Shown here piece after piece: positions 55,866-64,000 of a DNA stretch of 64,000 bases. Position 1 is the stretch's first letter; every line of letters starts with the position of its first letter. A model generated the notes under the pieces. The model ran no database searches. It was not told the origin of the DNA and was given only the letters and a program-made list of their open reading frames with translations. The stretch lies in the NCBI GenBank assembly GCA_963739615.1, contig CAVUBD010000019.1:62001-126000 (forward strand). Reading direction: 5' to 3'. Both the position numbers and the translations under genes were made by a program. Source of the DNA: Palsa-504 sp963739615. GTDB lineage: Bacteria; Actinomycetota; Actinomycetes; Streptosporangiales; Streptosporangiaceae.

Positions 55866-56084
55866 ATGCTAGCGCGGGAATCTGCGGCCGGCCTCGCGGC
55901 GATGACGCAGGCGGCTCACCAGGCGGCGGGCCGGATCACGCTGGTCGCCGTCGCGGTCGTCGCGGTGGGCGCCTTCACGGTGCTCCAGATCATGGCCGCC
56001 TCGGGCCGCCGTCCGCCGGCGGCCAGGCGGCGCCGTCCGCGGGCCGGACACGACTGGCGGACGCTGCCGCCTGCCTACGATTGA
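55866..56084 (+). CDS. Small membrane protein of unknown function
   Basis: ATG 55866 is placed six bases after AGGAG; 72 residues. The sequence has an amphipathic start (MLARESAAGLAAMTQAAHQA), one membrane helix (ITLVAVAVVAVGAFTVLQIM) and a basic Arg/Pro tail (RRPPAARRRRPRAGHDW). The ribosome site and membrane-protein composition support a real gene, but I recognise no family. Confidence 0.5.
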   Translation: MLARESAAGLAAMTQAAHQAAGRITLVAVAVVAVGAFTVLQIMAASGRRPPAARRRRPRAGHDWRTLPPAYD

Positions 56085-56407
56085 CCCTGCCTGCGAGGAC
56101 GTGGCCCACGAGGACGTGGCCGGGACCCGGGGGATGACGGGAACGGATCACGACGGCTACGGACCGCTGTGGCGGTACGGAGCGCCGCGGGGTTACGGCC
56201 GCGACTACGGCCCTGGTCACCGCCCCGGCTCCGGCCCTGGTTACCCCACTTCCTAATTGCGACCAAGCGTGCTTAAGGTATTTGTATCGGTAACTAGCCA
56301 AACGTGATGATCTGACGCGGGCCGGAGCGAGCGCGGCCGCTTCAGCGATAACGAGCGCGAAGTACCGAACGGCCCGGACGCGGCGCCGCGGCGGAGAGAG
56401 GGGCGTC

Positions 56408-59400
56408 GTGATGTTAGCTTGGGGCGGCCTGAACGACCTTGACGCTTACCGGGTCACGGAAATCCCGCGCCGCCCGGACACCGGGACGGCGCCGCCGGAC
56501 CGCCCGAACGACCCGGGCCGCACCCAGCGGGTAGCGGCCCTGGTGGCGGCGTACCACGCCGGGGCCGGATCAGGCGCCGGCCACGCCGGTGCGGTAGCCA
56601 TCGGCTGGATCAGGCACGACGCGGGCGGCCCGGTCCATTTTCTGGCCGCCGGGGCGGCCCTGGTCGGCAGCGGCGCGGATGACGAAGTGTCCCTGACGCT
56701 CCCCGGCGGGGCCAGAGCCCAGCCGCTGCCCCGCGGTTCGCTGGCCGGGCTGATGACGCGGCTGCCCTCGTGGCGGGCCATCGGCGGGATCAGCGACGGC
56801 CTGCTGCCGGATAACGAGCGCCGGACCGGCGGCCGGCCGCCGCCTTCGATGGAAGAATGCCTGCTGGCCGTGTGGCCAGGGCCGTTCGGCATGCTGCTGC
56901 TGGCCGAGCCCCTGAGCGCACCCGAGATCCAGCGGATCGCGGCCGAGGTGGCCGGGCGCGAGCAGTATGCCACCGGCAATTCAGATCGGTTTCCCGAACG
57001 GGCCATGGCCACTCGCCGTCTGCACCTGCGGCACGCTGAGATGCGCAAGGGCACCTCGACGGGGCTCTGGCGGGTGCGGCTGCTCGCCGGCGGCAGTGAT
57101 CCTGGTGCGGCCGCGCGGGTGTCCGGGCTGATATGCGCCTCGGCTGACTTGGCCGAGCTGCCCTACGCGATAGCCCCGGCCGGCGATAAGGCCTGCGGCC
57201 TGCGGGAACTCCTGGAGGAGCTTGAGGGGCCGGGTCCGGCGCCGGCGGACGGTGACGCGGTACTCGGCTACCCGTTTCATGCCAGCACCGAGCTCGTCGC
57301 CGCGCTGTCCCGGCCGCCCGAGCGCGAGGTGCCCGGGGTACGGCTGGTGCTGAGGCCGGATTTCGACGTCACCCAGGAAATCGCGGCCAGCCGTCAGGCG
57401 CTGGCCGTCGGCGAGATCCTCGACTCGGGCCGCCGGTCGGCCGGGTCGCTTGTGCTGCCGCTCGACTCGCTGAACCGGCACGTGTTCGTCTGCGGCGCTA
57501 CCGGTTCGGGAAAGTCGCAGACGGTGCGGACGCTGCTCGAGGCGGCTACCGGGGCCGGGATTCCGTGGCTGGTGGTGGAGCCGGCCAAGGCCGAGTACCG
57601 GCTGATGGCCGCCCGCCTGGGTGGCGCAAGTCCGGGCGGCGGCGCCGCCGTCAGCGTCGTGCGGATCAGGCCGGGCGAATCGGACGCGATCGCCGCCGGG
57701 CTCAATCCGCTGGAGCCCGCGCCGGACTCCGGCGGCCGCCGGTTCCCGCTGCAAACTCACGCCAACCTCGTCAAGGCGCTGTTCATCGCGTCGTTCCGTT
57801 CGGAGGAGCCGTTCCCGCAGGTCCTCAGCGCGGCCCTGACCAGGGTCTACGAAGAAGCAGGCTGGGACCTGGCCCTGGGCGAGACCGTCGCGCCTGACCC
57901 GAACCCCGGCTACCCGAACCTCACCGATCTCCAGCGGGCCGCGGTCAGGATCGTGCGGGAGGTCGGCTACAGCCAGCGGATCACCGACGACGTGCTCGGC
58001 TTCATCAAGGTGCGGCTGTCCAGCCTGCGGCTCGGCACGACCGGCCGCTTCCTCGAGGGCGGCCACCAGCTCGACTTCGGCAAGCTGCTGCGAACGAACG
58101 CCGTGCTGGAGATCGAGGATGTCGGCGACGACAGCGACAAGGCCTTCCTGATGGGAACCGTGCTGATCAGGCTGGCCGAACACCTGCGGATGGCGAACCG
58201 GGCCAGGCCGGCCAGGTCACGCTGCGCCACCTCACGGTCATCGAGGAAGCACACCGGCTGCTGCGCCGCCCGGAGGCCGCCGGGGGCGGCGCGGGGGGAG
58301 CGGCGGCGCACGCGGTCGAGATGTTCGCCGGGCTGCTCGCCGAAATCCGTGCCTACGGCGAGGGGCTCGTCATCGCCGAGCAGATCCCGGATCGCCTGGT
58401 CCCGGACGTCATCAAGAACACGGCGGTGAAGATCACTCACCGCCTTCCGGCAGCCGACGACCGCGAGGCGGTAGGCGCCACGATGAACATGACCGCCGCG
58501 CAGAACCGGTTCCTGGTCACGCTGACGCCCGGTGAGGCCGCGGTGTTCACCGACGGCATGGACTATCCGGTGCTGGCCCGCATGCCGGACGGCACCGGCC
58601 GTGAAGCAGCGGCCGAGGCCGCCACCGCCACCCCGGCCGGCGTGGTGGCCGCGCGGAGCATCACCTGCGGCGCCGACTGCGCCGAGCGGCCGTGCACGCT
58701 GCGGGACATGCGCATGGCTCAGCGCGTCCTCGACGATTACCCGGTGGTCAGGCTATGGGCCGAGCTGTCGGTCCTGGCCCACCTGACCGGCTGGCCGATG
58801 CCGGTGCCGCGGACCGCGCTGCTTTCGCTGCTTGAGACGATGCCGGCCCGGCTGCGGGACTGCGCGATCTCGCACGGCGTGGACGCCGCCCTCGCCGCCC
58901 GGGTGCCGGTCATCGCCGGGCGGGTCAGCCCGGTCGGGCTGGCGGCGCACGTCAGCACCGCCATCAGGTCCAGGCTGTCCCGGGGAAGCTGGCTGTGCCA
59001 GCGCGAAGAACCCAACTGGCTCGCCCCCGCCTACCAGTGGACGCTCGTCCTGGACGCGCTCAAGTCCGCCGACAGGAAGCAGCCGGGCTCCGGGCCGCAC
59101 CCGCGTAGCCCGGAATGGGAACGGACGTACGGTCAGCTGATCCCCGGAGACACCTGCGCGCGCCAGGTGGGAACGGTGCAGCGGTGGTACGACAGCGCGC
59201 AACGCGATGACTGGGAGGTGCGGGCGGTGGCGTTCGGCGTCGACAGCCCGTCCCGCATCGAACGATCGGCCGGGGCCTGCGCCGAAGACGACGACTTCGA
59301 GGAACGGCTGACCGGGTATCTCGACCAGTTCATCGACTGCCGCTGGCCGCGGCTGTACCTGACCGCCGATCCGCTCGGGGATCCGCCGGAGCGGCGGTTA

Positions 59401-59553
59401 ACCAGCCCCGGCCAGGCACAGGGTTATCCACAGCAGAATCCACAGAAGTGGGCATCGGCTTGCCAGCTGCACCGTGCATCCTGGGCAATTGCGTTAAGAG
59501 TTATCCACAGTGCGTGGTTGTGGAGAACCTCGCTCAGGGCTGGCGTCGTTTAG
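56408..59553 (+). CDS. HerA/DUF87-type ATPase, about 1,048 residues (frameshift near 58206)
   Basis: The start is GTG 56408 (ATG 56411 next). An N-terminal ~340-residue domain of unknown type precedes a HerA-like motor: Walker A VFVCGATGSGKSQTVRTLLE, then VVEPAKAEYRLMAARL, Walker B in LTVIEEAHRLLRR, and an arginine/sensor region AEIRAYGEGLVIAEQIPDRL. Missing one G near 58206 breaks the frame between LAEHLRMANRA and GQVTLRHLTVIEEAH. After the ATPase comes a segment with four nearby Cys (CGADCAERPCTLRD gives three plus ITC), then an uncharacterised C-terminus. HerA proteins pump or process DNA, sometimes in defence systems. No nuclease partner is adjacent. The last ~50 codons, with DnaA-like boxes, look poorly conserved and may not be native coding sequence. 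Confidence 0.75.
59424..59527. promoter_or_regulatory. Cluster of DnaA-box-like sites
   Basis: Two perfect TTATCCACA boxes (59424-59432 and 59501-59509) lie in the same orientation. A diverged GAATCCACA is at 59436-59444, and TGTGGAGAA at 59519-59527 is a one-mismatch box on the other strand. Such AT-containing 9-mers are rare in this GC-rich DNA. The cluster is about 59 kb from recF, so it is not the chromosomal oriC, but it may titrate DnaA or regulate nearby genes. Confidence 0.55.
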
Positions 59554-59566
59554 GGCTGGCGTCGTT
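59536..59566 (+). repeat. Tandem duplication at convergent gene ends
   Basis: Two copies of AGGGCTGGCGTCGTT (59536-59550 and 59552-59566) are repeated at 16-base spacing across the stop codons of the convergent HerA-like and mannosyltransferase genes. Confidence 0.8.
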
Positions 59567-61151
59567 AAGGCTGGGGCAGCAGCTCGGGCTGCCGTCCGGA
59601 GATGGCCGCGGACTGTGAGCGCCATCCCCAGCGGCCGGTAACGCAGAGCCAGACGAAGGCTACGGCCGCCAGCAGGCGGATGCCCGGGGTGAGCCAGGCT
59701 CCGTCGAACTGCCCGGCGTCATAGAGCCAATGCGGCTCCGCCGGGCTCTGGATCGCCTGCACGTAGACGGTCGCGCCGGCCAGCAGCCGGAGCAGTACCA
59801 CCCAGTCCAGCCAGGAGGCGGAGTACAGCGCGAGCAGGCCGAGGGCCATCACGTCATACCAGGGCCGCTGGAAGCCCGTGACGAAGAGCCAGGCCAGGCT
59901 CAGCGCCAGGGCCGGCGTGACGGCCGGCCTGCCGGGTACCCGGTCTGGCATTCGCGCGACGGCCACCACCGCGACGGCCGCGAACAGCAGGTACGCGATC
60001 AGCTCCAGGTGCGGCGGGACACTGGACACGCTGAACTGGGTGTACCCGAGCACCGGGCGCCAGAAGAGCTGGTACATGGTGTCCCAGGTAATCCCGGGGC
60101 TGCGGGTGAGGAGCACCTTGATCGCGGGAGCTCCGGCCGCGAGGTAGGCGGGGGCGACCACCACGGCGAAGCCGGCCGCGGCGGCCGCGAGAGCCTTCAG
60201 CGACCTGCGGCTGGCCCAGGCGACGGCCACGCCGAACAGGGCATATTCCACCTTGATGCCGGTCGCCACCCCGATCAGCAGACCAGACGCGGCCGCGCCT
60301 GCGACCCCGGTGCCCGGCCGGCCGCGTGTCCTGAGCACGGCCACGCCCAGCAGCCCGAACACCGCGGCCAAGCCGTCGGTGTGACCGCTGGCGACGATCT
60401 CCCACAGCAGCAGCGGGTTGACCGACCAGAGCAGGTGGGCTCGCAGCCGCATGGCCGGGTCGGACCGGAGCATGCGGTCCAGGGCCAGGACCACGGCGCC
60501 GAAGGCCAGGGCCTCTTCGAGTTTCAGCCAGAAGGTGACACGGGCGAGCGACGGCCCGCCGAGCTCGGCCGCGGCCCACTCCGCCCCGGTGGCCACCGGA
60601 CCGTACACGGACACCGTGCCGGTCCAGCTTGACGGTATCTCGGCGAACGGTATCTGCCGGCCGACCGGATCACCGGCCTGCTGCAACTGCCGGGGGGTCA
60701 TGACGTACGGGCTATGCCCGATCACCGCCATCCGCCCGTTGGCGGCGTAGGAGATCGAGTCGGTGGAGCCCGCCGATGGCAGCACGGTCAGCGCCGCGAC
60801 CGCGAGGAACGCGAAGGCGATAACCGCTCGCGTCGGCGGCCGGGCGCCGCGCGCGACCGCGACGAGGCCGGCCAGCACGCCCGCGCACCCGAGCACCAGC
60901 GAGACCCACAGGGCCAGCGTCACGAACGTGGTCGTGAGGTGAAGCGAATGCCACCACGGCGGCCCGCTAGCGGGCCGCGGCACGGACGGGACCGACACGC
61001 TGGGCCCGGCGGCTGAGATCACGATCATGATCAGGGTCGACGCCGCGATGGCGGCCGCGGCCAGCCAGGCGAGCAAGCGGGCTAGTTCGGGCGAGCCCGG
61101 GGAAGCCACCGGGGGCGCGCCGGAGCCCTCGACCCTGTCCCTATCACTCAC
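59565..61151 (-). CDS. GT-C membrane mannosyltransferase (MptA/MptB-like)
   Basis: The 528-residue protein (GTG 61151) has about a dozen hydrophobic helices. The diagnostic loop after the third helix reads GSTDSISYAANGRMAVIGHS, then PYVMTPRQLQQAGDPVGRQI and SVYGPVATGAEWAAAELGG. This arrangement matches polyprenol-phosphomannose-dependent alpha-mannosyltransferases that build lipomannan-type glycans outside the membrane. Later segments include WSVNPLLLWEIVASGHTDGL. The exact acceptor in this organism is unknown. It converges with the HerA-like gene with 11 bases between stops. Confidence 0.8.
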   Translation of the reverse strand: MSDRDRVEGSGAPPVASPGSPELARLLAWLAAAAIAASTLIMIVISAAGPSVSVPSVPRPASGPPWWHSLHLTTTFVTLALWVSLVLGCAGVLAGLVAVARGARPPTRAVIAFAFLAVAALTVLPSAGSTDSISYAANGRMAVIGHSPYVMTPRQLQQAGDPVGRQIPFAEIPSSWTGTVSVYGPVATGAEWAAAELGGPSLARVTFWLKLEEALAFGAVVLALDRMLRSDPAMRLRAHLLWSVNPLLLWEIVASGHTDGLAAVFGLLGVAVLRTRGRPGTGVAGAAASGLLIGVATGIKVEYALFGVAVAWASRRSLKALAAAAAGFAVVVAPAYLAAGAPAIKVLLTRSPGITWDTMYQLFWRPVLGYTQFSVSSVPPHLELIAYLLFAAVAVVAVARMPDRVPGRPAVTPALALSLAWLFVTGFQRPWYDVMALGLLALYSASWLDWVVLLRLLAGATVYVQAIQSPAEPHWLYDAGQFDGAWLTPGIRLLAAVAFVWLCVTGRWGWRSQSAAISGRQPELLPQP

Positions 61152-61385
61152 CCATTCACCCGTCTGCTGGTCACAGTCACGTTGCCGATCGTGCGCGGCC
61201 GTGATTAGACGGTACCGGATCCCGGGCCGCGCAGGTCTGCACTCTGATCTGCGCTCTGGCCGGCCCGGGCCATGTCAAGACGCCCGCGGCTGCCGTCGCG
61301 CTGTCGCGTCGGGCGATCAGCACGGCATGCGATGCCGCGGGCGCCTGGCTGTCCTATCCGGGCCGCGGGTCCGGGCCCGGTCTGG

Positions 61386-61970
61386 CTATCTGCCGGTGGA
61401 GCTGACCCGGCCGTTCGCGTCCGAGTGCTGGGCCGCGTCGCCGGCCTGATCCGCGCCGTCGGCCGGCCGGTCGTGGTCGGACGATTCGGTGGCGTCATTG
61501 GCCGCCGCAGTGGCGGTGGCGTAGCGGCGCCACGTGATGGCCGTCGTCGCGCCTGCCGCGGCGGCCACCGCTCCCAGGCCGAGCAGCCAGCGCCAGTCCA
61601 GTAGCCTGCGGATGCCGCTCGGGCCGGGTTTCACCGGCCTGACCTGCTGTGCCGTGGAACGCAGCGCCGACGACACCTTGGGAGCCACGGTGCCGGTGAC
61701 GGCGTCCGCGGCGTCTTCCAGCCGCGGGGCGGCCCATTCCCGAGCGCCGAGGACGCCCTGGGCGACCGTGGCCGTGACGGCGTCCGCGGCATCCTCCAGC
61801 CGCGGCGCGGCCCATTCCTTCGCGCCCTGGACACCCTGGACGACTCCCTGAACCGCTATCGTTCCCGCCCGCTTCCCGGCCGGCAGCGCCTGCGCGGCGG
61901 CGTCCATCGCGCGGGCACCTATCTCAGCGGCGGCACCGCTGGATGTGCGTGTGGTCTTCATAAGGGACAC
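61386..61970 (-). CDS. Membrane protein with two repeated EWAAPRLEDAADAVT units
   Basis: GTG 61970 has a well-placed GGGAGG, giving 194 residues. Two ~24-residue units repeat in tandem: the first contains GAKEWAAPRLEDAADAVTAT, the second GAREWAAPRLEDAADAVTGT. They are probably amphipathic helices. A membrane helix follows (WLLGLGAVAAAAGATTAITW), then an acidic/polar tail (ATESSDHDRPADGADQAGDA). Proteins of this style are frequent next to cyclophilin and division genes of actinomycetes but have no assigned function. Confidence 0.7.
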   Translation of the reverse strand: MSLMKTTRTSSGAAAEIGARAMDAAAQALPAGKRAGTIAVQGVVQGVQGAKEWAAPRLEDAADAVTATVAQGVLGAREWAAPRLEDAADAVTGTVAPKVSSALRSTAQQVRPVKPGPSGIRRLLDWRWLLGLGAVAAAAGATTAITWRRYATATAAANDATESSDHDRPADGADQAGDAAQHSDANGRVSSTGR

Positions 61971-62119
61971 AGTAAACCTCCCGAGCGTGATCCCGTTATC
62001 ACTGACTTCCCGGCCTGGCTGGCTTCAACCATCGTGAGTGACCGGTACGGTGATGACTGGAGGAATTTACAACGACGAAATGTCCGGCCATTTCCTGGGC
62101 AGGACGAGGGGTTAAACGC

Positions 62120-62647
62120 ATGACAGACACGCTGACCGCGACGCTGCGTACGAACCACGGACCGGTTGTTATCCGCCTTTTCCCCGATCACGCGCCGAAG
62201 ACCGTGCGCAACTTCGTTGAACTAGCCGAGGGCGGCAGGCAGTGGACCGACCCGCGCACCGGCCGGGAAACCACGGGCAAGCTGTACGACGGGACCGTTT
62301 TCCACCGCGTCATCCCTGACTTCATGATCCAGGGCGGTGACCCCCTCGGTTCAGGCCGGGGCGGTCCTGGCTACAAGTTCGCCGACGAGATCCATCCGGA
62401 CCTCAGGTTCGACCGGCCCTACCTGCTGGCGATGGCGAATGCCGGGCCAGGCACCAACGGCTCGCAGTTCTTCATCACCGTCATCGCCACGCCCTGGCTC
62501 AACGGCAAGCACACCATCTTCGGTGAGGTCATCGAGGGTACCGACGTGGTTGACCTGATCAGCCGGGTGAAGACGGGCGGCCAGGACCGGCCGGTGGAGG
62601 ACGTCACCATCGAGTCGGTCACGGTAGAGCGCGGCACGACCGGCTGA
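62120..62647 (+). CDS. Cyclophilin-type peptidyl-prolyl isomerase
   Basis: The 175-residue protein is a single cyclophilin domain without a signal peptide, so cytoplasmic. Conserved active-site features are the Arg and Phe of TVFHRVIPDFMIQGGDPLGS, then AMANAGPGTNGSQFFITV and TPWLNGKHTIFGEVIEG. It catalyses cis-trans isomerisation of Xaa-Pro bonds. Its place before a rhomboid gene and crgA is typical of actinomycete origin regions. Confidence 0.95.
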   Translation: MTDTLTATLRTNHGPVVIRLFPDHAPKTVRNFVELAEGGRQWTDPRTGRETTGKLYDGTVFHRVIPDFMIQGGDPLGSGRGGPGYKFADEIHPDLRFDRPYLLAMANAGPGTNGSQFFITVIATPWLNGKHTIFGEVIEGTDVVDLISRVKTGGQDRPVEDVTIESVTVERGTTG

Positions 62648-62659
62648 CCGGACTTAGTC

Positions 62660-63592
62660 GTGAGCACGCCCAGCGATTCCGGACCGGGCGAACCTGTTCG
62701 CCCGGACGGATTCGCGTCAGGGAGCCAGAGCGTTCCCGCCTGTTACCGCCACCCCGGCCGGGAGACGTACGTCTCCTGTGTCCGGTGCGGAAGGTACGCC
62801 TGTCCCGACTGCATGCGCTCGGCCTCGGTGGGCCAGCAATGCGTGGACTGCGTTGGTGCGGGGGCGCGGAGCACCCGTCAGGCCAGGGCCACATTCGGCG
62901 GCCGCCCGGCGGCCAGCGCCGCGGTTACCTGGGCGCTGGTCGCCATCAACGTCGCTATATTCCTGGTCACATGGGTGCGCCCGAGCATCGTCAACAGCCT
63001 GGAGATGCTCGGGTACGCCTCGTATTCCGACGGCGGCCCGATGCACGGCGTGGCCGCAGGCGAGTGGTACCGGCTGATCACGTCCGCGTTCCTGGCCCCG
63101 GCTACCGGCCTGAACGGCCTGGGTTTCATGGACATCTTGTTCAACATGTGGGCGTTGATCTTCGTGGGCCCCCCGCTCGAGGCCCTGCTCGGCCGGACCC
63201 GCTTCCTCGCCGTCTACCTGCTCAGTGCCGTCGGCGGCGGGGTGATGTACTACTTCCTCGTGCCGGGGAACCAACCCGCCGTAGGCGCGTCCGGTGCCAT
63301 CTTCGGGCTGTTCGGCGCCTGGTTCGTGGTGTCGAGGCGGCTGCGCCTGGACACCCGCGGGATCGTCATGCTGATCGCCATCAACCTGGCCCTCGGCTTC
63401 TTCTTCCACAGCTTCATCGCCTGGCAGGACCATGTCGGCGGGCTGCTCACCGGTGCGCTGCTCACCGCGGCCTACGTCTACGCGCCGCGCAAGCACCGCG
63501 TGGCGGTGCAGGTGCTGGCGACGGTCGTCGTCCTGGCCCTCATCGTGGTCGCGGTCGCGGTCAGGAACGGCCAGCTCACCCGGGGCCTTTAA
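62660..63592 (+). CDS. Rhomboid-family intramembrane serine protease with N-terminal zinc finger
   Basis: The 310-residue protein starts at GTG 62660, 12 bases after the cyclophilin stop. An N-terminal B-box-like zinc-binding domain (CYRHPGRETYVSCVRCGRYA, then CPDCMRSASVGQQCVDC) leads to a six-helix rhomboid core. The catalytic Ser is in AVGASGAIFGLFGAW (GxSG) and the catalytic His in WQDHVGGLLTGALL; FNMWALIFVGPPLEALLG matches the L1 helix region. The fusion of a zinc finger to rhomboid is common in actinomycetes. Substrates are unknown. Confidence 0.93.
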   Translation: MSTPSDSGPGEPVRPDGFASGSQSVPACYRHPGRETYVSCVRCGRYACPDCMRSASVGQQCVDCVGAGARSTRQARATFGGRPAASAAVTWALVAINVAIFLVTWVRPSIVNSLEMLGYASYSDGGPMHGVAAGEWYRLITSAFLAPATGLNGLGFMDILFNMWALIFVGPPLEALLGRTRFLAVYLLSAVGGGVMYYFLVPGNQPAVGASGAIFGLFGAWFVVSRRLRLDTRGIVMLIAINLALGFFFHSFIAWQDHVGGLLTGALLTAAYVYAPRKHRVAVQVLATVVVLALIVVAVAVRNGQLTRGL

Positions 63593-63617
63593 CCGGGCCG
63601 GCCGGTCACCGCTCTGA

Positions 63618-63869
63618 TCAGCGCCACCTAGTGGACAAGGTGACGCCCGCGATGATGAACGCGAAGCCCACCACGAGATTCCACGCGCCCAGCGCGGTCA
63701 TGCCGGGGATAGAACCCTGGGTTATGTAATAGACCGCGATCCAGGCGAGGCCGACGACCAGGCAGGCCACGATGGCGGGACCGACCCATGGCGCACTGAC
63801 CTTCCGCCGCGCCGTCTTCGGCGGCGGAGGCGTGTAGACCGTCCTCTTGCGGACGCGTGACTTGGGCAC
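63618..63869 (-). CDS. crgA: Cell division protein CrgA
   Basis: The 83-residue protein (start ATG 63869) has the CrgA pattern: basic N-terminus MPKSRVRKRTVYTPPPPKTA, then two membrane helices (VGPAIVACLVVGLAWIAVYY and GAWNLVVGFAFIIAGVTLST) flanking GSIPGMTAL. CrgA recruits and coordinates FtsZ-ring and peptidoglycan factors and inhibits premature septation in Streptomyces. It converges with the rhomboid gene with 25 bases between stops. Confidence 0.95.
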   Translation of the reverse strand: MPKSRVRKRTVYTPPPPKTARRKVSAPWVGPAIVACLVVGLAWIAVYYITQGSIPGMTALGAWNLVVGFAFIIAGVTLSTRWR

Positions 63870-64000
63870 GACGGCCTCCTGCCTAGCAAAACCTGTGCTG
63901 CGGACCTAAGCGTAGCCGCTCCTGGGGGTGGTCGTCTCGAGACGCGTTTGGCCGACAGCTCTGATGACTAACCGGTATCATTCGGTTTCTCTTAGTGACC
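63870..64000. other. Upstream region of crgA to window end
   Basis: No gene is seen. On the crgA strand the motif ATGATACCGG (plus-strand 63972-63981) resembles the GTGATACCGG seen at the kinase promoter and may belong to a crgA promoter region. Confidence 0.3.

Noticed and set aside
59424..59527. Chromosomal oriC
   Set aside because: recF at the left edge places dnaA-oriC-dnaN just outside the window; the boxes are too few and there is no AT-rich unwinding region.

Overview
The window is high-GC DNA from an actinomycete. It starts inside recF and runs recF-dciA-gyrB-gyrA-DUF3566-tRNA-Ile-DLW39, the arrangement found just downstream of oriC/dnaA/dnaN in Actinomycetota; crgA, a rhomboid protease and a cyclophilin lie at the right end, as they often do in this part of the chromosome. 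MobF-type conjugative remnants, a type I PKS-like cluster, Ser/Thr kinase, IclR regulators and glgX-treY-treZ fit a soil filamentous actinomycete (Streptosporangiales-like; this finer placement is a guess).

Layout. 1-9.6 kb: replication and housekeeping core, tRNA-Ile(GAT), a degenerate HAD-fold protein and an Fpg/Nei glycosylase. 9.6-13.3 kb: tRNA-Ala(TGC) followed by wreckage of an integrative conjugative element (integrase, MobF relaxase) and of an IS110 transposase. 13.3-14.3 kb: a GT51-like transglycosylase. 14.3-27.7 kb: a biosynthetic cluster on the minus strand (methyltransferase, AT-ACP, a FabL-like enoyl reductase fused to KS and a half-KS, KR-DH, cytochrome P450, KR with an apparently dead DH, second methyltransferase), with a divergent XRE-cupin regulator. 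27.8-33.9 kb: MgtE-N/CBS protein, DUF1003, Ser/Thr kinase, SPFH protein, ribbon-helix-helix protein and an orphan DNA methyltransferase.

33.9-48.2 kb is the most striking part: a coherent methylated-amine/one-carbon island. It encodes an MttB-superfamily methyltransferase without pyrrolysine, a corrinoid protein, a corrinoid:tetrahydrofolate methyltransferase, a RamA-like reductive activator, DUF1638, a MetF-like reductase, a dimethylglycine-dehydrogenase-like FAD/GcvT protein, both ETF subunits, two IclR regulators, serine dehydratase and a purU remnant. The inferred flow is: a quaternary amine such as glycine betaine is demethylated through cobalamin to methyl-THF; the tertiary or secondary amine is oxidised by the FAD/GcvT enzyme with ETF; C1 units are oxidised via MetF; and glycine/serine carbon exits through SdaA to pyruvate.

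48.3-54.8 kb: glgX-treY-treZ (glycogen to trehalose). 54.8-64 kb: lipoprotein, an oxidase remnant, a HerA/DUF87-type ATPase whose 3' end holds DnaA-box-like sites, a GT-C mannosyltransferase, a repeat-containing membrane protein, cyclophilin, rhomboid and CrgA.

A caution: at least six otherwise intact conserved genes, including the essential gyrB, carry single-base frameshifts, mostly in short G/C or A runs. The simplest reading is indel error in the assembly, so those genes are annotated as single genes. By contrast purU, the relaxase, the integrase and a sugar-lactone oxidase carry large internal deletions and look like genuine decay.
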